Part shown: one piece after another, positions 16,818-24,828 of the stretch
Numbering within the stretch: the stretch's first letter is position 1
Layout of the letters: each line of letters opens with the position of its first letter
NCBI GenBank assembly: GCA_035653295.1
Contig: DASRCB010000031.1
Span: forward strand, 1-33,264
DNA: 33,264 nucleotides
Source of the DNA: DASRCB01 sp035653295
Lineage (GTDB): Bacteria; Acidobacteriota; Terriglobia; Bryobacterales; Bryobacteraceae
Direction of reading: 5' to 3'
Translations under genes and position numbers: made by a program
Notes under the pieces: generated by a model
What the model saw: the letters and a program-made list of their open reading frames with translations, nothing else
What the model was told of the DNA's origin: nothing
The model's database searches: none

Positions 16818-18235
16818 AGACGTCGACGGACATTCTGCTGACGCATTCGAACCATCTGTTCTTCGACCCCAAGCAGGTGCGGAAAATGCAGCCATATCCG
16901 CCTCTCCAGACCCTGATCGCGGCGGCCGTGCTGCGTGCCGAGGGTTATTCGGTGGCGCTGTTCGACAGCACCTTTGCGGAGCCGGAGGCCGGGTTTCGGG
17001 AGGCTCTGAAGCGATATCGGCCGGGGCTCGTGGTGGTGGCGGAAGATAACTTCAACTTCCTGACCAAGATGTGCCTGGTGCGCAACCGGGAAGTCGCCTT
17101 TGGCTTCGCCGCCGCCGCGCGCCAGATGGGCGTGCGCATCATCGTCAACGGTTCGGACGCCGCGGACCGCGCCGGCGACTATCTGGCCGCCGGGTTCGAT
17201 GCGGTGATTGCCGGCGAATTGGAGCAGACGCTGCTCGAGTTCTGCGCCGTCCGTGCACAGGGCCTCGCCGGGCTGGTGTGGATGGGACCGGACGGCCGCG
17301 TTCAGCACGGCCCCATAAGGAAACCGAATTTCGATCTCGGCGCTCTGCCGGAACCCGCATGGGACCTGGTGGACATGGGCGCGTATCGCGACGCATGGCG
17401 CAGCGCGCACGGATACTTCTCCCTGAATCTGGTTTCGAGCCGCGGATGTCCCTTCCGCTGCAATTGGTGCGCGAAGCCGATTTACGGCGGAACCTATCGC
17501 TTCCATTCGCCCGCGGCGGTCGCGCGCGACATGCTGCATCTGAAGCGGGAATACCAGCCCGACATGATCTGGTTCGCCGACGACATCTTCGCGCTGTCGC
17601 GGCAATGGACCGCGGAGTTTGCGGCCGAAGTGGAGCGGCTGGACGCGCGCGTGCCGTTCCGCATGCAATCGCGATGCGATCTCATGACCCGGGATACCGT
17701 GGCCGACCTGCGGCGCGCCGGGTGCGCCGAGGTGTGGATGGGAGCCGAATCGGGGTCGCAGCGCGTGCTCGACGCCATGGAAAAGGACCTTTCTGTGCGC
17801 GCTGTGAGGGCTGCCTGTGAGAATGCGCGCGCGCACGACATTCGCCCCTGTCTGTTCCTCCAGTTCGGCTATCCCGGCGAGACCTGGGACGACATCCAGC
17901 AGACCATCGATATGGTCCGCGCCGTGCGCCCCGCCGACGTCGGCATCTCGGTTTCGTATCCGCTGCCGAATACGCGGCTGTACGAAAAGGTGCGGGCGGA
18001 TCGCGCCGCAAAAACCAACTGGCGCGATTCGGACGATCTGGACCTCATGTTTCGCGGCGCCTATACCACCGAGTTTTATCGCGCGCTGGCCGATGCGCTG
18101 CACGCCGAGGTGAGAAGCGGCGCGGCGCATGCAGCGCCGTTGTGGCGAACGGTGCGGCAAATGGAAGCCGTGAGCAGGACGGAACCTCCCCCGGCGCCGT
18201 TCCACTTCCCCGTTCTGCAACAGGTTGCCGGCTGA
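16814..18235 (+). CDS. B12-binding-type radical SAM protein 2
   Basis: A 473-residue cobalamin-type radical SAM enzyme starting with TTG at 16814. The start overlaps the previous stop and is preceded by a purine-rich GAGGTGGTG. The B12-like domain (about 5-145) holds MQPYPPLQTLIAAAVL and VALFDSTF. The cluster motif is C212-x3-C216-x2-C219 (CPFRCNWC). MIWFADDIFAL and VWMGAESGSQRVLDAMEK mark the core, with LFLQFGYPGETWDDIQ further on. It is clearly a paralogue of the next gene, sharing the PYPPL, DSTF, W(F/L)ADD and ESGSQR motifs. Function as for the class; substrate unknown. Confidence 0.9.
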   Translation: MKTSTDILLTHSNHLFFDPKQVRKMQPYPPLQTLIAAAVLRAEGYSVALFDSTFAEPEAGFREALKRYRPGLVVVAEDNFNFLTKMCLVRNREVAFGFAAAARQMGVRIIVNGSDAADRAGDYLAAGFDAVIAGELEQTLLEFCAVRAQGLAGLVWMGPDGRVQHGPIRKPNFDLGALPEPAWDLVDMGAYRDAWRSAHGYFSLNLVSSRGCPFRCNWCAKPIYGGTYRFHSPAAVARDMLHLKREYQPDMIWFADDIFALSRQWTAEFAAEVERLDARVPFRMQSRCDLMTRDTVADLRRAGCAEVWMGAESGSQRVLDAMEKDLSVRAVRAACENARAHDIRPCLFLQFGYPGETWDDIQQTIDMVRAVRPADVGISVSYPLPNTRLYEKVRADRAAKTNWRDSDDLDLMFRGAYTTEFYRALADALHAEVRSGAAHAAPLWRTVRQMEAVSRTEPPPAPFHFPVLQQVAG

Positions 18236-18240
18236 ACACC

Positions 18241-19575
18241 ATGGACCTGCTGTTGACGCACGGCTATTTCCTGTCCGAGGATCCGAAGGAGCAGCGGATC
18301 ATGAAACCGTATCCGCCGCTCGGAATTCTGTATCTCTCGTCGCACCTGCGCCGTCTCGGCTTCGACGTCGAAATCTACGATTCCACGTTTGGCTCCCGGG
18401 CCGAGTTGTTCCGTCTTTTGGAAACCGGGCGCCCCTCGGTGCTGGGAGTGTGCGCCAACCTGCTCACCCGTCCCGAGGCGCTGCGCATCGTGGCCCACGC
18501 GAAATCGCGGGGCTGGTTCGTGGTCGTCGGAGGCCCGGAGCCTGCCAACTACGCCGAGCAGTATCTCGACGCGGGAGCGGACGCCGTGGTGCAGGGTGAG
18601 GGCGAGCGCGCCATGGCGTGCCTCCTCGCGTGCCTGAAACAGGGCGGCTCGCTTTCACCCGATCTTCCTTCGCTCATCTACCGTGCTCCGGATGGACAAA
18701 TCGTGCGGACGGCGAAGGCCCCGCTGATCGAGGATCTCGATGCCCAGCCATGGCCGGATCGGGAGCGCATCGATATCGAACGGTACGTGCGGACATGGCG
18801 CGATCGCCATGGCACGGGCTCGCTCTCGCTGATTACGGCGCGCGGCTGCCCGTATCACTGCCGCTGGTGCAGCCATGCCGTGTATGGGAACACCCATCGG
18901 CGCAGGTCGCCTGTTGCTGTCGTTGACGAGGTGCAGCATCTGCTGGAACGATATGGGCCGGACATGCTTTGGCTCGCCGACGACGTCTTTACCATTCACC
19001 ACGGCTGGCTCTTCAAATATGCCGCGGAGATGCGCTCGCGCGGTTTGAAGATCCCCTTCGAGTGCATCACGCGCGCCGATCGGCTGAACGCGCAGGTGGC
19101 CGATACCCTGGCCGAGCTTGGGTGCATGCGGGTGTGGATCGGATCCGAGAGCGGATCGCAGCGCATTCTCGACGCCATGCAGCGCGGTGTGCGCGTGGAG
19201 CAGGTGCAGCGGGCCATGGACCTCTGCCGCGCCGCCGGCATTCAAACCGGCATGTTCATCATGTGGGGCTACGAGGGCGAGGAGACCGAAGACATCGAAG
19301 CGACGGTCGCGCACGTGAAGCGCTGCAAGCCCGACGTCTGCCTCACCACCGTCTCGTATCCGATCGCGGGCACGCCGTATCACGCCGAGCTCGGCGACAA
19401 GCTGGTGCGAATCGGCGAATGGGCAAGTTCCACGGACCGGGATATCGCCATTCGCGGCCGCCATTCGCGCCGCTACTTCCAGTTTGCCGATGAGCTGCTG
19501 AAAGCGCAGACAGAGGAAGCCGCCGAAGCAGCCCGCGCGGGCCTGCACGCGACGGCCGCCGAGGTAGAAGCATGA
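18241..19575 (+). CDS. B12-binding-type radical SAM protein 3 (paralogue of 2)
   Basis: A 444-residue enzyme beginning MDLLLTHGYFLSEDPKEQRI at ATG 18241, five bases after the previous stop; a longer open frame to 18142 is antisense-like and rejected. The B12-like domain includes MKPYPPLGILYLSSHL, IYDSTF and VVQGEGERAM. The cluster ligands are C203-x3-C207-x2-C210 (CPYHCRWC). MLWLADDVFTIHHGW and VWIGSESGSQRILDAM match the preceding gene position by position. A C-terminal helix rich in Ala/Glu ends the protein. Two such paralogues in tandem suggest successive reactions on related substrates or a complex. Confidence 0.9.
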   Translation: MDLLLTHGYFLSEDPKEQRIMKPYPPLGILYLSSHLRRLGFDVEIYDSTFGSRAELFRLLETGRPSVLGVCANLLTRPEALRIVAHAKSRGWFVVVGGPEPANYAEQYLDAGADAVVQGEGERAMACLLACLKQGGSLSPDLPSLIYRAPDGQIVRTAKAPLIEDLDAQPWPDRERIDIERYVRTWRDRHGTGSLSLITARGCPYHCRWCSHAVYGNTHRRRSPVAVVDEVQHLLERYGPDMLWLADDVFTIHHGWLFKYAAEMRSRGLKIPFECITRADRLNAQVADTLAELGCMRVWIGSESGSQRILDAMQRGVRVEQVQRAMDLCRAAGIQTGMFIMWGYEGEETEDIEATVAHVKRCKPDVCLTTVSYPIAGTPYHAELGDKLVRIGEWASSTDRDIAIRGRHSRRYFQFADELLKAQTEEAAEAARAGLHATAAEVEA

Positions 19576-19613
19576 CCCGCAGTACGGTAACCCTTCGCCC
19601 TGCACAGATCCCA

Positions 19614-19641
19614 TGTGGTGCGGGCCTTTGGCCTGCACGAA
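19614..19641. repeat. REP-like palindromic repeat, copy 1
   Basis: A 9-bp hairpin, GTGCGGGCC / GGCCTGCAC with loop TTT (19618-19638, one G.T pair), lies in the 127-base gap between radical SAM gene 3 and the methyltransferase. The 28-base unit matches the element at 22669-22696 in 23 of 28 positions, so the two are members of one repeat family. Such GC-rich palindromes are often REP-type elements in intergenic DNA. No T-run follows it, so it is not an obvious terminator. Confidence 0.6.
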
Positions 19642-19702
19642 ACCCGCGCGTGAGCGCGACCCGCCGTCCAGAACCGCCCTGCTCCCCACCCGAGGTGCAG
19701 TC

Positions 19703-20533
19703 ATGAGCGCCGGCGTGCAGCACATGCCGGCCGAAGGCCGGCCCCACAAACCCCGCCAGCAATTCCTCCGCGAATATGGCGCAGTCCGCGCCTCCGAATG
19801 CCGCGGCTCCGACGACCCCCGCTGGTATTACGCCCTGCCCTGGATCGACCTCACCGGACGCCTCGCCTCCCAGTGGCGCATGCGCGGCCAGAGCTGGCGC
19901 TATTTCGAGACACGCATTCTTCCGCATTACGAACACACCGCCGCGCGGCCGCTTCGCGTCCTCGACCTCGGAGCAGGGAACTGCTGGATGTCGTGGCGGC
20001 TGGCGCTCCGGGGCCATTCGCCCGTGGCCCTGGATATCTTCACCGATGAGCGCGACGGCCTACGTGCCTCGCGGCACTATCGCGCGCAGACGCCTTTCCC
20101 CGTGCTCGAAGCCGAGTTCGACCGCGTCCCGCTGGCGTCGCGGTCCGCCGACCTGGCCATCTTCAACGCCTCACTGCACTACTCCAGCAATTTCCGGCGC
20201 ACGCTTGCCGAGGTCCTGCGCGTACTGCGGCCCGGCGGCGCCGTGGTCGTGATCGACTCGCCGGTCTACCGCGTCCCGGAACACGGGCGGCTGATGGTGG
20301 CCGAGAGGCGCGCGCGCTTTCAGCGTGAATACGGATTCCCCTCCGACGCGCAGGGCAGCATCGAATATCTCGACGAAATTTCCCTGGCGCATTTGGCCGC
20401 CGAGCTGGGGATTCGCTGGACCATTCACAAACCCTGGTACGGGCTCTCCTGGCATCTGCGGCCCGTCCGCGCCTGGCTGCAACGAAAGCGTCCGCCGTCG
20501 CGCTTCTGGATTCTCGTCGGAGAGTCGCGATGA
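19703..20533 (+). CDS. class I SAM methyltransferase A
   Basis: A 276-residue methyltransferase starting at ATG 19703, with GAGG about 8 bases upstream. Motif I is LRVLDLGAGNCWMSWRL (about 94-110). The acidic end of strand 2 is VALDIF, and the post-motif element is VLRVLRPGGAVVVIDSPVYR. The N-terminal 90 residues are a family-specific cap. It is of the Methyltransf_11/25 kind; O- or N-methylation of a small molecule or lipid is likely, acceptor unknown. The stop overlaps the next start (ATGA at 20530), so it is coupled to radical SAM gene 4. The upstream 127-base gap is the largest break in the operon. Confidence 0.85.
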   Translation: MSAGVQHMPAEGRPHKPRQQFLREYGAVRASECRGSDDPRWYYALPWIDLTGRLASQWRMRGQSWRYFETRILPHYEHTAARPLRVLDLGAGNCWMSWRLALRGHSPVALDIFTDERDGLRASRHYRAQTPFPVLEAEFDRVPLASRSADLAIFNASLHYSSNFRRTLAEVLRVLRPGGAVVVIDSPVYRVPEHGRLMVAERRARFQREYGFPSDAQGSIEYLDEISLAHLAAELGIRWTIHKPWYGLSWHLRPVRAWLQRKRPPSRFWILVGESR

Positions 20534-21993
20534 TTGTTCTGCTCCATCCCCGCAGCACGCGCCCGAAGAATCGGCGATTCCCGCTGGCGGTGCTTTCCCT
20601 CGCGGCGGTCATCGAAGGCCGCGAGGAATACGCCATCGTCGACGGCAACCTCGACCCCGACCCCGGCGCCACGCTGGACCGCATTATGCGGGAGAGCGGC
20701 ATCGAGCTGCTGGCCGTATCGGTGATGCCGGGACCGCAGATGGTCGCCGCCGCCGCGCTGTGCCGGGAGTTTCGCCGCCGCCATCCCGCCGTGCCCATCC
20801 TGTGGGGCGGCTACTTCCCGTCGCTGTACGCCGACGCCACGCTCAATTCCAAATACGTTGACTTCGTGGTGCGCGGGCAGGGTGAAGAAACGTTCCTCGA
20901 AGCGATCGAGGCGATTCGGGGTCGCATGAGCCCGTCGAAGGTGAGATGGCTCTCGTTTCGGGACGCGTTTGGGCTGCACGTGCACAACGCGCCGCGGCCG
21001 CTGGCCTCGCCGAACGCCTTTCCGACGCTGCCGTACCATCGCCTCGTCTCGCCGGAAAAATACATCGCGCGGACCTTCCTCGGTTCTCGGACCGTGGTGC
21101 ACCAGGCGAGCATCGGATGTCCATTCCGCTGCCGCTTCTGCGGCGTCGTCCCGCTGTTCGATGGGCGCCAGAAGATGGAATCGCCGCAGCGCACCGCCGA
21201 AGTCCTCCATCATCTTCAGCGCACGTACGCCATCAACGCGGTGCAGTTTTACGACAACAATTTCTTCCTGCGCGAGGACCACGCGGCCGAACTGTTCGAC
21301 CGCATGGCGCCGTTACAACTGCGCTGGTGGGCGGAAGGGCGCATCGACCTCCTGCTGCGCTATTCGGAGCCCACGTTCGAGAAGCTGCGGGCCGCGGGCG
21401 CCACGATGATCTTCTTCGGCGCGGAATCGGGTTCGGACGAGGTGCTGAAGCAGATGAACAAGCAGCTTCGCGCCGAACAGACCCTGGAACTCGCCGCGCG
21501 TATTCGGCAGTACGGAATCATCCCGGAGTTCTCCTTCGTGGTCGGCAATCCGGAGGACCCCGAGGGCGACACGCGCAAAACCATCGAGTTCATCCGCCGC
21601 ATCAAGCGCATCAATCCGGATTCCGAGATCATCGTCCAGCACTACATCCCGGTGCCCCATCCCGACGGATCGTACGGCGGCCGGGGCAGGGTGCGATTCC
21701 CGGAGACGATCGAGGAATGGGCCACCGAGCGCTGGCAAAACTTCACCATTCGCACCGAGCCGAACACGCCGTGGCTGCCGCGCCGCATCAAGCGCCGTAT
21801 CGATGGCTTCGAGCTTGTGGTGAACTGCCGCTGGCCGACGGTGCAGGATATCTATCTGCCACGCTGGGGCCGGGCCGCTCTCAAGGCGCTCAGCTCGTGG
21901 CGCTATGCCTTCGGCGTCTATGAGTATCCGTTCGAGCTGCGCCTGGCGCAGCATTACGTGAACCTGCGCAAGCCGCGCTTCGAGAGCCTGTGA
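20530..21993 (+). CDS. B12-binding-type radical SAM protein 4
   Basis: A 487-residue class B radical SAM enzyme starting ATG 20530 (overlapping TGA of the previous gene). The B12-like domain (about 1-130) shows ILWGGYFPSLYADA and VVRGQGEETFLEA. The cluster motif is C197-x3-C201-x2-C204 (CPFRCRFC). FFGAESGSDEVLKQMNK and FSFVVGNPEDPEGDTRKTIE mark the barrel; VQHYIPVPHPDGS replaces the usual TPYPGT motif. It is less similar to genes 2 and 3 than these are to each other. Substrate unknown; context is the same operon. Confidence 0.9.
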   Translation: MIVLLHPRSTRPKNRRFPLAVLSLAAVIEGREEYAIVDGNLDPDPGATLDRIMRESGIELLAVSVMPGPQMVAAAALCREFRRRHPAVPILWGGYFPSLYADATLNSKYVDFVVRGQGEETFLEAIEAIRGRMSPSKVRWLSFRDAFGLHVHNAPRPLASPNAFPTLPYHRLVSPEKYIARTFLGSRTVVHQASIGCPFRCRFCGVVPLFDGRQKMESPQRTAEVLHHLQRTYAINAVQFYDNNFFLREDHAAELFDRMAPLQLRWWAEGRIDLLLRYSEPTFEKLRAAGATMIFFGAESGSDEVLKQMNKQLRAEQTLELAARIRQYGIIPEFSFVVGNPEDPEGDTRKTIEFIRRIKRINPDSEIIVQHYIPVPHPDGSYGGRGRVRFPETIEEWATERWQNFTIRTEPNTPWLPRRIKRRIDGFELVVNCRWPTVQDIYLPRWGRAALKALSSWRYAFGVYEYPFELRLAQHYVNLRKPRFESL

Positions 21994-22655
21994 TGACCGT
22001 TGGTGTTCTTCAGGGGCATGCGTTGTGGTCGGCGACGTACGACACTTTGCCGAATCCGCTACTCGCGCTCGAGCTTCGCACCGCCGAGCCGTGGCTCCCT
22101 CCGCTGGCTTCGAAAACCGTGGTGGACGTGGGATGCGGTACGGGACGGTGGGCGCGCTATGCGCGGGAGCGGGGCGCGACGGCGATCGGTGTGGATTTCT
22201 GCGAGCCCATGCTGCGCGCCGGCGCGGCGGGTCCCTTGCTTGTGAAGGGAGACGCGCTGCAGTTGCCCATTCCGACCGGGGCCGCCGACCTGGCGATCTG
22301 TGCGTTCACGGCCGGGTATCTGGAATCGCCCCGCCGGCTCCTGTCGGAGCTGTCGCGCATCACCCGCCGTGGCGGACTGGTGCTGGTGAGCGACGTGCAT
22401 CCGGCGGCGATCGCGGCGGGGTGGACGCGATCCTTCCGGCACGACGGCGATCTGTGCGAGATCGAAAATCGCGCACATCCGGTGGAGGGTTTTCTGGCCG
22501 CCGCGAGCCGCAGGGGAATGGCCTTGCTGCGTCTGGCCGAGCCCTCCCTCGGAGAGCCGGAGCGCGATATCTTTCGCCAGCGCGGACGCGACGATCGCTT
22601 CGCCGCCGTGTCCGGAACCCGGGCGATATTCGTCCTGCTGTGGAGGAGGCTGTGA
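21993..22655 (+). CDS. class I SAM methyltransferase B
   Basis: A 220-residue methyltransferase of the UbiE/Methyltransf_11 type. Motif I is VVDVGCGTGRWARYARERGA; VDFCEPMLR, GDALQLPIPTGAADLAIC and ITRRGGLVLVSDVH follow in order. The ATG at 21993 shares its A with the previous stop (TGATG); a GTG at 21990 is an alternative. Its stop overlaps the GTG start of the amidohydrolase (GTGA). Acceptor unknown. Confidence 0.87.
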   Translation: MTVGVLQGHALWSATYDTLPNPLLALELRTAEPWLPPLASKTVVDVGCGTGRWARYARERGATAIGVDFCEPMLRAGAAGPLLVKGDALQLPIPTGAADLAICAFTAGYLESPRRLLSELSRITRRGGLVLVSDVHPAAIAAGWTRSFRHDGDLCEIENRAHPVEGFLAAASRRGMALLRLAEPSLGEPERDIFRQRGRDDRFAAVSGTRAIFVLLWRRL

Positions 22656-23851
22656 AGGCCGGCGCCATTGTGGAGCAGGCCTCAGGCCTGCACGGAGCTC
22701 CGGCGGCCGCTGTGATCCTCCGCGGCGCCCGTGTGGCACGGTCCGCCAGGCGCGCGGAGAAGGCCGATGTCGCCGTCGCGCGCGGACGAATTCGCCACAT
22801 TGGCCGCGTGGCCGGACGAAAAGGCCTTGATCTCAGCGATTGCCTCATCCTGCCGGGCCTCATCAACGCACACGACCACCTCGACTTCAGCGTCTTTCCC
22901 CGGCTCGGCGATGGCCCGTACGAAACCTGCGGCCACTGGGCCCGCGATATACGTGCGCGCTTCGCGGACGCCATCGACCAGGTTCGCAGCATCGCGCGCG
23001 AGGAGCGCCTCATCTGGGGCGGCATTCGAAACCTGGCGTGCGGTGTGACCACCGTGTGTCATCACAATCCATCGCACTCCGTGTTCGCGCGCGGCTTTCC
23101 GGTGCGCGTGATGCGCCGTTTTTCCTGGGCCCACTCGCTGGAATTCAGCCCGGAGCTTGCGCGCAGCCACGCCGCCTGCCCGAGCACGCGCCCGTTCATC
23201 TTCCACGCCGGCGAGGCCGTCAACGGCGCCGGCCGGCGTGAAATGGTAACGCTCGCCCGGCTCGGCCTGTTCGCGCCGAATTCGGTTCTGGTGCACGCTG
23301 TCGCGCTCGACCGCGACTTCCTCAGTCTCGCGCGGCAGAACGGTTGCGCGCTGGTATGGTGTCCGAGTTCCAACATGTTCATCCTCGGCCGAACGCTTAC
23401 GCGGGAGGTGTTGAATTCGGGCCTCCCCGTTGCGCTGGGGACCGATTCGGGCATCAGCGCCGAAGGCGACATGCTGGACGAGCTCCGTTTCGCGCAGGCA
23501 ATTTCGGGTCTCACCGAAGCGCGCTTGTACGGCATGGTCACCAGCGGCGCCGCGAGCGTTCTGCGGCTCGCCGACGGCGAGGGCTCTCTGTCCGCCGGCG
23601 CTCTTGCCGACTTCGTCGTCTTCCGTGACGCGGGCCAGTCCCCCTGCGAAGCCCTGTTCCGGCAGCTCCCCGAGGCAGTGTTTATCGGCGGCCGCCTTCA
23701 GCTTGCCTCCGAAGAGTTCGCCGCGCGTACTCCGGAAGCCGAAGATTTTACCCCGCTCAGCATTCAGGGCCGCGGCCGCGTTCGCGTACGATGCCGCATC
23801 CCCGCCATGCGGCCCGGCATCCGGCTGGCCGGCCGCGAGGTGACCGTATGA
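22652..23851 (+). CDS. amidohydrolase-superfamily metal-dependent hydrolase
   Basis: A 399-residue member of the amidohydrolase superfamily, near the SsnA/AtzA/cytosine-deaminase branch. All metal ligands are present: HxH in INAHDHLDF (about H74/H76), FHAGEAV, VLVHAVALD and the catalytic Asp in GTDSGISAEGDML. Members hydrolyse amines or amides on heterocycles, or remove halogen; substrate unknown. The start is GTG at 22652, after GGAGG at 22642-22646, overlapping the preceding stop. The first 20 residues are encoded across a REP-like palindrome (22669-22696), so the real start could instead be GTG at 22712 (VILRGARV), but that has no good ribosome binding site. Confidence 0.85.
   Translation: MKAGAIVEQASGLHGAPAAAVILRGARVARSARRAEKADVAVARGRIRHIGRVAGRKGLDLSDCLILPGLINAHDHLDFSVFPRLGDGPYETCGHWARDIRARFADAIDQVRSIAREERLIWGGIRNLACGVTTVCHHNPSHSVFARGFPVRVMRRFSWAHSLEFSPELARSHAACPSTRPFIFHAGEAVNGAGRREMVTLARLGLFAPNSVLVHAVALDRDFLSLARQNGCALVWCPSSNMFILGRTLTREVLNSGLPVALGTDSGISAEGDMLDELRFAQAISGLTEARLYGMVTSGAASVLRLADGEGSLSAGALADFVVFRDAGQSPCEALFRQLPEAVFIGGRLQLASEEFAARTPEAEDFTPLSIQGRGRVRVRCRIPAMRPGIRLAGREVTV
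22669..22696. repeat. REP-like palindromic repeat, copy 2, inside an ORF start
   Basis: A 7-bp perfect hairpin GCAGGCC / GGCCTGC with loop TCA (22675-22691) sits within a 28-base unit that matches 19614-19641 at 23 of 28 positions. It is read in frame as VEQASGLHG near the amidohydrolase start. A shared, structured element within a gene start is unusual and may reflect insertion between the methyltransferase and amidohydrolase genes. Confidence 0.6.
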
Positions 23852-24828
23852 ATCCCCGGCTCGCGAAACTGCCGGTGCTGGTCATCTCGGCCCACAGCCG
23901 CTGTAACTGCCGCTGCGGCATGTGCGACATCTGGCGCAACACCGATTCCGTCTGCTTCAGCAGGGAAGACCTCGCGCGCCAGCTTGACGATATCCGGGCT
24001 CTGGGCGTGGAGTCCGTCGTTTTTACCGGGGGCGAGCCACTGCTGAACCCGGATCTGTTTCCAATGGCCGCCATGCTGCGCGAGCACGGCATTCGCGTGA
24101 CGCTGCTGAGCACGGGCCTGCTCGTGGCCCGTTATGCGCGGGAGATCGCCTCCGGCCTCGATGACCTGATTGTTTCCCTCGACGGCCCACGTGGCGTTCA
24201 TGACCGCATTCGCGGCGTGATCGGCGCCTTCGATCAGCTTGCAGCGGGCGTGCGCGCCGTGAGAAAGGCTTCCCCGGAATTCCCTGTCGCCGCCCGATGC
24301 ACCGTGCAGCGCGCCAACCATCATTCCGTGAGGGACACGGCGACGGCCGCCAAATCGCTCGAGCTGAACTGGATTTCATATCTCGCCGTCGATATCAGTT
24401 CCGCTGCGTTCAATCACGATGAGACGGCCTTCGCGCGGCTGAAATCGTCGCTGCTGCTGAACGACCTCGAAATCCGCGATCTGGAGCGTGAATTCCGTTT
24501 GCTCAAGGAAGGCCCGCTCTCCTCCATGGTTGCCGAATCGGAAATGAAGCTGGCCCGCATCGTCGAGTATTTCCGCGCCATGGCCGAGGGCAGGGAGCCG
24601 CAGGCGCCGCGCTGCAACGCGCCCTGGGTGTCCGCCGTTGTCGAGCAGGACGGGCTCATCCGGCCGTGCTTCTTCCATCCGGGATTCGGCAACGTGAAAA
24701 ATGGTTCGCTCGCCGAGACGCTGAACGCCGAACCCGCAATTCACTTTCGCCGTACGCTGAACGTGGCCGACAACCCGACTTGCCGCCGCTGCGTGTGCTC
24801 GCTGTACCGAGCCGAGGGGAAGGGTTGA
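23848..24828 (+). CDS. radical SAM protein with SPASM-like C-terminus
   Basis: A 326-residue radical SAM protein without a B12-like domain. The cluster motif is C19-x3-C23-x2-C26 (RCNCRCGMCDIW), followed by VVFTGGEPLLNPDL, the GGEP element. The C-terminus has CNAPW, GLIRPCFFHPGFGN and CRRCVCSLY, a SPASM-like cysteine set. This is the architecture of PqqE/MftC-type and sactipeptide-type maturases, but also of enzymes acting on small molecules. The ATG at 23848 overlaps the amidohydrolase stop (ATGA). It is the most peptide-maturase-like enzyme here, so it is relevant to the possible precursor at 26148. Confidence 0.87.
   Translation: MNPRLAKLPVLVISAHSRCNCRCGMCDIWRNTDSVCFSREDLARQLDDIRALGVESVVFTGGEPLLNPDLFPMAAMLREHGIRVTLLSTGLLVARYAREIASGLDDLIVSLDGPRGVHDRIRGVIGAFDQLAAGVRAVRKASPEFPVAARCTVQRANHHSVRDTATAAKSLELNWISYLAVDISSAAFNHDETAFARLKSSLLLNDLEIRDLEREFRLLKEGPLSSMVAESEMKLARIVEYFRAMAEGREPQAPRCNAPWVSAVVEQDGLIRPCFFHPGFGNVKNGSLAETLNAEPAIHFRRTLNVADNPTCRRCVCSLYRAEGKG

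Noticed and set aside
16571..18220. 549-codon minus-strand ORF
   Set aside because: Shadow of radical SAM gene 2; no motifs, and the sense strand has the complete CxxxCxxC enzyme.
18655..19749. 364-codon minus-strand ORF
   Set aside because: Antisense to radical SAM gene 3, and its composition is that of a reversed GC-rich gene.
15306..21993. hopanoid-type HpnJ radical SAM genes
   Set aside because: No squalene/hopene cyclase or other hpn genes nearby and no clear HpnJ-specific start sequence; only the superfamily is supported.
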